64,000 bases of DNA from Termitomyces sp. T153. Lineage: Eukaryota; Basidiomycota; Agaricomycetes; Agaricales; Lyophyllaceae. Below, piece after piece: positions 23,354 to 34,700 of the stretch (the first letter of the stretch is position 1; each line of letters starts with the position of its first letter). The stretch spans positions 124,001 through 188,000 of the forward strand of contig JACKQL020000001.1 in assembly GCA_018296165.2 (NCBI GenBank), read 5' to 3'. A model generated the notes under the pieces. The model saw only the letters and a list, made by a program, of their open reading frames with translations, was not told the DNA's origin and made no database searches. The translations under genes and the position numbers were made by a program.

Positions 23354-23983
23354 TCACTTTTTCTTCATTGCCACAAAGAGCTTGTCCAAGATCTCCATAC
23401 TCTTCTTCAAGGTCTCCCACTATACATGATCGATGAACAATAACGATACTTAGCAGAAAGGCTGAACATACCTGCTCCAATGTCAACGATATTCCCTTCT
23501 TTCCGGGCTTCTCGTCGTCGTCATTACCATAGAATTCGCGAATATCGATCAATGGGGTCCCCTTGAAACTGCGTACTGTCGCGCGTTTTTTCTTCCCTAG
23601 ATCCACGTACTTATCACCGTCGGATGTGTTTTTTACAATAACCTCGTCGCTCTGTAATTTCAGAACAGCACGTCAACGATTACAACAATTTGAATGAAGT
23701 GATAGGGCGTGCAAGTACATACTTTGGTCACTTTCTTCTCACTTTTGGACTTCTTAGACAGATGCCCGCCCTCTTCCGACTCACTTAGTTCATCCACTTC
23801 TTGTTTTACGAAATAGTCTGAGTCTGATTCATCTTTAAGTGCCTTGTTTTTCTGTTTCTGGGACTTGGACGCATTAGCGAAATCAAAACTGTGAAGGCTG
23901 AGATGAACCTGAGGACGTTTAGAGGATTTTGTATCTCCATCTTTTTCGAGAAAGTCTTCAGAATTGGTCTTTCTCTTCGTCAT
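23354..23983 (-). CDS. SUB1: Transcriptional coactivator p15/PC4 (Sub1)
   Basis: Exons 23,983-23,723, 23,651-23,472 and 23,419-23,354 give 168 aa. The N-terminal half is charged and Ser/Lys/Asp-rich (regulatory in this family). The C-terminal PC4 single-strand DNA-binding domain spans about 92-168: SDEVIVKNTSDG, KKKRATVRSFKGTPLIDIRE, FYGNDDDEKPGKKGISLTLE, then WETLKKSMEILDKLF after the last intron. Sub1 binds melted promoter DNA and acts with TFIIB and RNA polymerase II in initiation, and in 3'-end formation and genome stability. The start is the only ATG in the acid/basic N-terminal frame. It shares a 201-bp divergent promoter with the sterol oxidase gene. Confidence 0.92.
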
Positions 23984-24184
23984 ATGTAGATCAAAATTTG
24001 ACGAGAACGAATATCTTAGCTAGACTCGTCGAGAGAAGTCGAGAGACGGCGGGACCCGAATCACCCCAACAAATTACCACGTGACAAAAATTCCTATGGA
24101 AAGTGGTGCGCTCTGAAAGTTTCTATGTCTCCAAATTTCATAAATTGACGAGGGGTCACACGCGGTTTCCTCGTCCTGACTATC
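23984..24184. promoter_or_regulatory. Divergent promoter between SUB1 and the sterol oxidase
   Basis: Only 201 bp separate the two start codons. I see no clear TATA box; the sequence is pyrimidine-rich just before the plus-strand ATG. Any core promoter signals must be shared or closely packed. Confidence 0.5.
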
Positions 24185-25386
24185 ATGTCCTTCAACAGTA
24201 CATCAAGTGCTGACCTCTACTTTGCCCTCGACTTCTCCTCCCTTAATTGGTTCGAGCAGCAGTGGGTTGCTTGGTATGTCATGATTGGCAACCCTGTCAT
24301 TGCGACGGGTTTGATGAGTTTCTTACTTCACGAGGTATGTGTTTTCTGTATCCTCTTCGATTGTGTCAGTTGGCGAGCTTTTGACCCTGTCAAAGATTGT
24401 TTATTTCGGGCGTGCTATCCCATGGATTATCATCGATGCTATTCCTTATTTCCGCAGGTGGAAATTACAGCCTAACAAACTTCCCACACCCGAGCAGCAA
24501 TGGGAGTGTACCAAGCTCGTGCTTTTCTCTCACTTTACCATTGAACTCCCGACGGTAGGTTTTCGTGTTCGTCGCCCTTGATGGTTACTCATGATTTTCA
24601 AAAAGATTTGGTTGTTCCACCCTCTAGCAGCGTCTATCGGCATGTCGACATATCAGGTTCCTTTCCCCTCTCTGAAGACGATGGCACCTCAAATCGCATT
24701 CTTCTTTTTCTTTGAAGACCTATTTCATTTCCTTGGTTAGTTAATTTGACTGGGTTGTGATCCTATTCTTATTCGTGTCCAGCTCATCAGGCGCTCCACA
24801 CCGGTGTCTTGTATAAGCATATCCATAAGATTCACCACAAATATTCTGCACCTTTCGGTCTTGCGGCTGAGTATGCCCACCCTGCTGAAGTTATGATTCT
24901 CGGGACAGGAACTATCCTTGGTCCTTTGCTGTACTGTTACTTCACACAAAACTTCCACATTGTTACTATGTATATCTGGATTACGCTCCGTCTTTTTCAG
25001 GCAATCGATGCACATAGTGGCTATGGTACGTCCGTACTTCCGATCGTCCGTGATGTCAGGCCGATACAAGTATCATAGATTTCCCTTGGTCCTTGCAGCA
25101 CATTCTTCCCTTCTGGTCTGGTGCTGAACACCATGACTTCCACCATATGGCCTTCACAAATAATTTTTCCACCTCATTTCGCTGGTGGGACCGCATCTTT
25201 GGCACCGACAACAAGTACCGTGAGTACCGTACTCGTGTTGCGGCAGCGAAGAAGGCCATGAAGAATGCGACTAAAGAAGCTCAAGCAGCCATTGAAAAGA
25301 AGCTTTTGGATGAGGTAGAGGCTGAAGGTATCAGAGCCGAGGCCGAGGCCGAAGGTGGTGCACCCAAGACAGTCAAAGTACAGTAG
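24185..25386 (+). CDS. ERG25: C-4 methylsterol oxidase
   Basis: Exons 24,185-24,334, 24,396-24,554, 24,606-24,735, 24,783-25,025 and 25,079-25,386 encode 329 aa. It belongs to the fatty-acid hydroxylase superfamily of di-iron membrane enzymes; Erg25 oxidises the C-4 methyl groups of 4,4-dimethylzymosterol in the endoplasmic reticulum during ergosterol synthesis. Visible signatures: [19 protein letters not shown], then histidine boxes EDLFHFLAHQALH, HKIHHKY and the final AEHHDFHH, with AEYAHPAE between. The C-terminus is longer than usual: a Lys/Ala/Glu-rich helix (about 280-329) without a classic KKXX signal. The neighbours are unrelated to sterol metabolism. Confidence 0.94.
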
Positions 25387-25798
25387 ATATACCCATAGAC
25401 ATATACCTGTGCATGAGGGGAACGTCATGTCATGTTCGATACTACGCTTGAATTATTCGTTCTGAGGTGAATGGCTGAAGACCACCATCTACCGAGCGAG
25501 TTCGGTATGGGGAGGATGAGTTATATCCCATGTTCAATATGGCATGCTTAGTGAGAGTTACAGTTGAGCAAGACTTGAAGCTTGAGCGCTGAGCGCTGAG
25601 TGTTTTGAGCAAGCTGCAAGGCTCGGATCCAACTTGATTGTTTATTCTGTTATGTCTCAATTTGGTTTGCTGACGCAATAACGTGTGGCTTGGAAATTCG
25701 ATTCATCTCCTCAACCATCTCGGACAAGTTCTTAGATTTCTCATCTGTAGTCCTACGCAGCGACGGGACTTGATTCTCCTGGCGATCTGTAGAGGAAG
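25387..25798. other. Intergenic region before the HECT ligase gene
   Basis: 412 bp holding the 3' UTR of the sterol oxidase and the promoter of the HECT gene. I see no RNA gene or repeat in it. Confidence 0.5.
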
Positions 25799-28700
25799 AT
25801 GAAGATTTTACGTTCATCTAAGAAGGTGGTTCCACCAGTGAGTCTTTTCGCGCGCTTGTCTTTTCACACTCTTCGACGCAACTTCTGACCTCAACTCCAG
25901 CCGCCACAGATTGTGGAACTGATTACCAGACTCCTCAATACCTCGACAGACGACCTACATGATGTTCTTTCCCAGATCGACGTGTGGAAATGGCCTCGGA
26001 CAGATCTCAATGCTTGGATAAAAGTCCTGAACAAGTTCGATGTTGTCCTGGAGGATATCATTCGTGAATACCACGTGGAGGATATACAGTTGACTGAATT
26101 TACGCCATTGACAAAAAGGACTGTCACTACGGTACTCAGATTTGAGCGTCTTTTACTCGAGAACTCCACCAACCGAAAAATGTTCAACTCCTATGATGTG
26201 AGCCGGGAGTTGATTATTCCGTTCGATCCTAAATCTCAACACTACTTTAATTCAGCGTATCAACGCACTGTTATTCGCCGAAGATCTAGATGTGGTCATT
26301 CTCGCCCTCAACGTCCTACTGCGTCCCGCCCAGCAATACTCATCTCAAGCGGCAGTCAGTCACGCCCTTGGCATCTCAACACATAAACTTTTGTCTCTTG
26401 TCAAGAGATGGCCTCACCTTCGCGAATATGGCATTGGCCTCGTGGATCTCGCCAAGACGAAGGGTAGTCCTGAAATAGATCGACTCCCAGTGGAAGCACG
26501 CGAGGTCAATTTCAGCTTTTACAAAACAGAAACGTCGATCGATGGAGAAGAAAAGGAGAAAGAAAAGGAGAACAAGATGGAAACAGATCCGTTCGAGGTG
26601 TCGCAGAGCTCCCCGCGCAAGCCCCCAGCACTTTCTGCGGCATCAAGCTCGGGTGCGATAACCATTCACGTTAGCGAAGAACAATTGATTGCGAAACCCG
26701 TGATGGTTTTGCTTTTGGATCTGGTCAAATATTACCAAGTTCCAGACGATGAGAAGTTCGAACTATTGACTCGCATTCGTGCAGCGAAAGCATTGTCACT
26801 TGGTCAGGAAGCGGATCGTGTCAAGCTCGTTACCATTCGTCTACTTGCGATCGCTATATACGGCCACACCCACCCCGAGTCGCAAGCCTCGACCTCTCTG
26901 TTTCTCTATGAGCCTGATGTGATTGCGCATATCGCGGAACTCCTTCAGATTGATAATGACATTCCCATGCGCATCCAGACTACAGCTGTGGCAGCACTCG
27001 ATTCCCTTGCTCGTTATCGACAGCGCAACCAGGAAGTCCTGACGGCTGTCAATGCTGGCGTAAATCATGGAATTCTTATGGCGCTCGTGCGTAAGACCTT
27101 GACAGATGCGGCGTCTCCGGATTCAACGCTTCCTCAATCCTTCATTGACGCCCTTTTGAACTTTGTGGCTTATATCTCGTCTCATTCAGCGGGTGGCAAT
27201 ATGGTCGTCGGCGCTGGGCTTATACCGGTTTTAATCGAAGTAATCAACAACCGAATCCCGAGTCGCCTTCCCGTTCTGTCAAAAACTATGCAGCTCATCG
27301 ACAACATCCTATACGGTTACACCAATGCCTTCAACATCTTTTGCACTTCACGTGGAATTGAGACACTAGTCGACCGGATCGAGGTACGCTTCATGTCACT
27401 ATCTTGTGCACTTTTTATACAATTCAATCTTTTTAGTACGAAATCGATATTAACATCAAGGAGTATGCATCCCTGGATGTCGCCTGTGATGTCGTTGGAT
27501 CACAAGGTTTGTTGAATTGTGAAGTATGATCAATTTGCAACAAGGTGTTTATTTGATGGCTAGGGGATCTACCCATTGCACACAGTGCCGCCCTGAAGCA
27601 TATACTTCGTTCAATGCATCGTATGATGCAGTCTTCCGGTACAGCAGAGGGTCTGCGAGGCCTGATCGATTTGTCTCTCCTCAAATCCATCAAAAAAGTT
27701 ATGGAGCATCGCACTGTCTTTGGCCCTACTATCCTTCCACTGGGTAAGTTCACATGTCCTATGGATAATTTTCATGTCTCATGTGATATAGCAATCAACA
27801 TCATGGCGACCTTCGTACACAATGAACCTACATCACTAGTCATCATTCAGGAGGCTGGGCTGCCCGAGACATTTTACAAAGCCATTGAAGCTGGTTTGGA
27901 GCCTTCAATTGAGGTGAGTGTAAATAGCGTCATTACATGTTACGCAAACTGAAATGCCTTTGTTTGGCGTTCAGGTCATCCAAGGTGTAGCGAATGCGAT
28001 TGGCGCGCTCTGCCTGAACGAGGTTGGGCAAGCTCAGCTCGCTCGCCGTCCCAGCATCATCCCTGGTATCCTCGCCATTTTCACTTCAGAATGTCACCTC
28101 AAAATGCTGCTTGAGAAGGAGAATGCAGTTCTTGTCGGAACATCCATCGACGAACTGATTCGTCACCATCCATCGCTTAAACCTGCCGTGTTCGACGCGA
28201 TTAAGGCAACCATCACGAAGATTGAAGAGCTCGGTGACTCGTATACAGTTGCAGATGACTTAAAGCAATGGTACCAGTTAGTTCCTACGATTCCCTCCTC
28301 ATCACAGCAGGATGAAGATGTTGCAATGGAGGATGCGGAAGGAGTTGCTACTGTCGCAGCACCGGAGGTTGCTGCTAGAGGTGTCAAAACAACCGATGAA
28401 GATGAATTTACAGAGCCTAAATCACACGATAATACTGTTGTCCTGTTCATCGATGCCTTTGGTCGCGTAAGTACCAATGTTCTTATTTGATTGTCGATGT
28501 CACTAACTCCACCATACAGTTTCTGGAAGGCCTCTTCCAGCATACCCCTCATTGTAGGGATTTCATTACCGCCGCCGACGGGTTGAACCGTCTTGGAAGG
28601 CTTACGAGCCTGCCTTGCCTCCCCTACGACTATGCCAATAGCGTCGCCTCTGATTCGATGGTTCAAGTGATGCGTACGTTGACAGAAGTGGCAAGCGACG

Positions 28701-31700
28701 AAACACTTCAGCATCTGGCGCAACTCGTCAAACAGTCCCTAGCCGAGACGGAATCCTTCTGGAACACTGTCAAAGAGCCTTCAAAGCTGTTACCTCTTGT
28801 TGACATTCAAGGTCTGTCGTTCACTGTACCTCTGCTCATCATACATTTACTTTGCCATTATAGCTTCGGAAAGTGAGGCTGCGAACCGTCGCTTCCGAGA
28901 CCTTGTCACCCTCCATATTCGCGTGACTCTTCTCTCCGATGTCTTCTCGACGGCTGGATATGCACATGGGCGTGCTGCAATTGGATTGCTTCTCACGTTG
29001 ATGAACTACATATCCTCAGAGGTCTTGAGTGACCTTGGCTCTCTTCACAGAGCAACTATCTGGGAGAATATTACTCTCAACGTTGGACTTGTGTCACGCG
29101 GTATTGCCGTCAAGGTCACGCCTCCGCCGTCCCCACTGGGAACGATGCCAAACCCTTCTACCGCTCACCTTCCAGATGGTGATAGTTCAGATCACGCTCC
29201 AGTGGAAGGCAATTCTACCAGTGGTGATCAGGGTGTTACACCTCCATCTTTAGAGGTCAGAATGCAAACCAAGATAGATGGACCTCACGAACATAACGCC
29301 GCAGCCCTCAAGCATCTGACGCATGGTTTGCCTGCTGCTCTTGCACCTTTCTTCCAATGTATGTCGTACTGTCCCCTCAAAAAAGCTCATCCTCATGTCA
29401 TTCCCTCAACCCTAGCAATGGTCAAGATGTTCTATGCTAGGCGCAATCCGGAATTTGCTCAAAGAAAACAAGTCACCGAAACATCGGCAACCCTCGCAGA
29501 CCTCATGGTCAAGCATCTTCACGTCAAGGGTTTCGGTGAGTTCTCTCAGTGACTACTTCAGGTTTGATCTGACGCTTCGTTATCAGATGATATACCTTCT
29601 TCTTTTGTATATTACAGTGTTGTGTTGGGTGTTTATAGTGCCTTGCTTGTCGACGGTGAATTGTTTTCGCGCGTTTGTTCTGGTCTTCTCTGATAGCTCG
29701 ATTTAACTTATCAGAAAGAACCACGTCTGAAATACTGAACACAATTGAACTCCTTGCTTTCTACAAAGCAGGCGGGTTTGAGGCTATCCTGGATACTTGT
29801 CAGGCCTTGATGGCTTCGATCGAAAGGATCATGGAAGTGAGCGAGGAAGAGAGAACTAAGCCTGAGACTGTCGAACTCAATGCTGCGTTCACTGCCCTCA
29901 AAGTGGCTCTACATTTTGTCCGACCAATCATCTCCTCGAAACCCCTTATTGAGTCGGGGCAGACGTCTCTTCTCATCACTCGCGACAAAAAGGACACCGA
30001 CCCTGAATATTTCGAGCCTCACAACTTTCTGGTCAGGCTGCGAACGGCAGTCCTTCCTCTTATGAAAGCACTTTGGAGTGCCCCCTGGTTAATTTCTGCT
30101 CCTTTGGATGTCAGCAAGCCGGTCGTCAGAACGGTCCTTGAACTCGTGAATGGAGAAGGTGAAGAGATAAAAAATGATCCATCCCTCGACGCTGTGTCTG
30201 GAGTCCTTCCCTCTACAATCATCTCCACTCGTCCTCCTGGAGCCGATGAAGGTCGTGTTCAAACCTTGATGGACATGGGTTTTCCGCGGTCTGCTGTTGA
30301 GCGTGCCCTCATACGCACTAACAACAACCTCAATGCAGCCACCGAAATTTTGCTTTCGCAACCGTTTCCATTGCCTCCAGATCCAGATCCTGAACCTGAG
30401 GTGCAACACCCAGTGGCCAATCCTCCAATTGAAGAAACCACTTCTGAGGGGGAGACTTGGGCAGCGACCGCAGAACCCAGTGATGTTCAACCTTCAGAGA
30501 CTTCTGTGCCAGCAGGGAAGAGTGCAGAGGAATGGCGGAAAGACTTGGATGAAGCACGGGAGCCTTTGCGTGCTGGATTTAGCCGGCAAGCGCTGCTTCT
30601 GATTGATGAACATGTTTCTCTACTTTTTGAGCTTCACGTTATCTTCGTTCGCCCCAATAATGCACATCGTGAACAAGCAGTTGAAGATCTTGTGGACGAT
30701 GTCAAAGCATTCTCTCCCTTTGCTTACGATGTGCAGGAGCAACCTCTTGCCAACAGATGTCGCCTCCTCGCATTAGTGCTTTCAGAATCACCGTCCCTTC
30801 TGAGTCAACAAGTACGAGCAACGCTTCTTGACAGCCTTCTCGCCCTCTTGTTATCGTGTGTTGATCGTCCAGACCGTCCTCCTCGATGGCTTGCAACGCA
30901 TCTCCTGGTCACAGAGGCATTGTTCACTCTTGCGGCTGAGCCTCGTACCTTAAATCTTCCAAGAGAAGGCGAACCCATAGTTTCAGAAGTCATCGCTGTC
31001 GGTCCCCCACTTACTGAGGCCAAGGCTATCGTCTTTGATTTCTGTATGCGACTACTGGATACATCTGGGCTGCCTGGAGATGAATTCCTTTCGATGCTAC
31101 GCCTTTTTGTCCTCCTCACGCGGGATCACGACATCGCTTTGCAGTTTTTGAAACGTAATGGTGTTGTTAACTTGCTCAAACATGTCAAAGCAGCTTCCGT
31201 TCCTGGTAGTTCCGCATACATTGTCACTATTCTACGTCATATTGTGGAAGACCCCTCAACAGTTTGTCAAATCATGCAGCACACAATCAAACGTTATTTC
31301 GCGCTCCCCCGGAACCGTGTGGTTGATGTTGTCAACTACGTGAGGAACTGTAGCTCGCTCGCTCTTCGCAACCCAGAGACTTTTTTAGAAGTCACCCAAT
31401 CCATCTGCTTACTGGGCTCCCCTTTTTCTACTCCAACCATCAGCCTGAAGCCTGAAGTATCAATGATAGGCGAAAAGAACGGGGAGATGGAGGCCAGCAC
31501 TGAGATGCAGGTAGATCAACCGACACCAACCTTGTCCACCACAGCTTCCTTTGGTTCGGTAGAGGGTGTTATACATGCATTGATCAGCGAACTCATATCC
31601 ACAACAAAGAAAATCACTGCCTATAAGCCGCCTGTTGTGTCTTCAGAACGAGATGTCCCCGACACATCGTCTGGAGCTGAGGTCACAAAAGCACCAGCCA

Positions 31701-34700
31701 TATCATCGATGACCGAAGTAAGGAATGGCTCATCTACAGACTCCAACGTTGAATCTTTTGACTATGTTTCTTTCATCATGCAATGCCTCAGTGAATTGCT
31801 CTTCTCCTACGACTCATGCAAGCTTGCGTTCCTCTCTTATTCACTCAAAAGGAGGACACAAACACCTGCGAAAGAACTAAATAAGTTCAAGGCCGGTACT
31901 CTTAGTTTCCTCCTCAATGACCTCGTTACTTTCGGGACAATTACTCCTCAAGTACCCACTGCGCAAAGCCCTAATCATCATACTCTTTGCACCTGGGCTA
32001 TGTCGGTCATTGTTGCCCTTTGTGTCGATAGTGTTCCAAATCATGAGGCGAAGGAACTTTCTTCTGATCTAGTGTCTGTTCGCAAATTCGTCTTGGAGGC
32101 GCTCAGTCGTGCAATCAAAGAACTGCCCCTGACTGAAAGTTCTGACGCGCGTTATGGCCGCCTTCTTGCCCTCGCTGAATTGTGTTATCGCTTGTTGACT
32201 GTCAGATCTCATGCGACGCATCGGAAGCAGATTGACGACAATCCCACGCACATTGCCAAGGTCATGCTTGAGAAAAACTTTGTTGCCACTCTCACTACAG
32301 CTCTGTTGGAGATTGACCTCAATTATCCAAACATTCGTCGCCTTGTTCCCACTATGTTGAAACCGTTGGAATACCTGTACGGATGTTCCTTTTCATGTTG
32401 ACATGCAACTGAAATATATTACAGAACTAAACTTGCAATCAAGATGAGCAGGTTGACCAGCAAAAGTAAGGATACTGTAGGCGGCTCAAAATTAGAAAGC
32501 GAGTCTTCTATATCATCTGCCGATGAAGAAGATGAATCGGATATTGAAGAGGAAGATCGCGAAGAAACACCAGATCTCTATCGCAATTCTGCTCTTGGGA
32601 TGTATGGAGGAGTAAGTCTTTCCACTTTTGGAACAGATAATTTTTTTTCTTATAACGATGTCTAGGAGATGGACGATGCACATTATGGTGGAGAAGATGA
32701 GATGGATGAAGATGGCAATGAAGATGAAGATGTTGAGATGGATTTCGGCGAAGAAACCGGCAGTGAACATACGTCAAATACCGAAGATGAAGAGGATGAA
32801 GGTGTAGATGAAACTCATGGTACTGGGGAGGTTTGGGGTGACGGTGAAGAGAATGAAGATCTTGTTGAAAATGATGAAGATGAAGACGATACAGGTGATG
32901 AAGATGAGGATCCACAGGATGATGACGCAGAAGACGATGAAGAGGAGAATGTCATGTGGCAGGTGCGTCAGGGTGCCACCATCTTCATTTGATTAGATTA
33001 TCAAATCTATACAGGACATCCATGGTGATATTGATGGCGTTCGAATCGGAAGGAGTGATTTAGATGAAGAAGACGAGCATGGCAACATGGGTCTGTCGTC
33101 ATGGTTGCCTATGTCTACCAGCATTGATCAATCTTCTAGTCCCCATACAAATCATTCATGAAGAAGATCATGAGGTTGATGACATGGGTTCTGACGAAGA
33201 AGAATATGCACTCGAGAATGCTGGTGGTAGTATTGAACAGGCTTTTGACTTCGCAGATGCTTTCATCCATGGTACCAACCGCAATGGTGGCATTTTTGTG
33301 CAACGTCGTCGAGATACCAGTATGTGTTGAAACTCAAAAAATTTTGCTGAACTGACAGCATTGATAAAGTGGATGATGCCAACATATTTGGCCGCCCAAG
33401 GAACAGTTCTGCTGTCCAGAATGATTTAACTACACATCCCTTACTGCTTGATACATCGTCTGCTGGAAATCATCCTCCCTCGAATCAACCTCGAATCTCT
33501 CGTCATCCACGTCTAGTAGCAGGTGGTGGGCCTCAACTTCGCCAAACTATCGATGATCTCATTGGTGGGGGCGCCATTCAACTCTTCCAGCAGATTATGC
33601 ATGCTCGTGGCCCAGGTGGCACGGAAACCATTCGTCTTGAGGTCCCTGCAGGGGCTGTTGTCAACCTTGATCGAGGATTTCTCCAGCATCGTAGGGTTAC
33701 ACAGGGAGGATTTTCCGCTGCTATTCGAGTTGAGCCCCCATCTGGATCCAGCGATCGAGTCAGTCGTGAGCTGGATCCGCTTCTCACTGGGCAACGGTGG
33801 GCACAAGAAGTCAAAATCATTCATGGAGATTTTGTAGCAGAAAGATTAACGAGGCTCACGAAACATATCATCTTGGCATTGTTACCATCGGCTGTGGAAG
33901 CAATCAAACGAAACAAGGAGAAAAAGGAAAAGGAAATGTTGGGAGGGGAAGCGGTTGAAGTTCAGGCGAAGGTCGAACTCGAAGACAAGGCCGCTAATTT
34001 GGCTAAAGCTGAAGAAGAAAGACCGCTCTCCGAGGCAGCTGCAGACGCAGAAGCTTCGGGTAACACCCAATCAACTAGTGACACTCCTATTGTGGTAACA
34101 CAGATCACTCGAGATGAAGCAATGGACGATGCAATAACTACTGCCTCAACCGATACTGATGCTGATATGGTCGACGCCGTTGCCGCTCATGTTGGGACTT
34201 CTGCTGATGCAGGCCCCTCAGTACAGCCAGCTGAACCATCTGCTCCGGTAGCGGCTGAGCGCGTTACGGTTTTAATCCATGGTAGTCCGGTTGATATCAC
34301 AGACACCGGCATCGACCCCACTTTTTTGGAAGCCCTGCCTGATGACATGAGGGAAGAGGTTCTGAATCAGCACGTTCGCGACCAACGCGCTGCCAGAGTG
34401 GAACGCCCTGCTGACTCACAGATTAGCTCTGAATTTCTTGATGCTTTACCTCCAGAAATCCGTGCCGAAATCATACAGCAAGAAGCTGCACAGAGGGCAC
34501 GTGCGCCAAACAGTGGGGGGCCAGTGGAGATCGACAACGCTAGTTTTCTTGCCAGTCTTGAGCCGACACTGCGCCAGACTGTCCTCATGGAACAAGATGA
34601 AGGATTCATCCAAACTCTCCCATCTCATATCCTTGCAGAGGTTGGAGCCTACCGCGAAGATCAGGAACATTCGCATCGGCTTGCTATACGAGACGCAGCA

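Noticed and set aside
32508..32915. His/Leu-rich minus-strand open frame
   Set aside because: Antisense shadow of the Asp/Glu-rich acidic domain of the HECT ligase.
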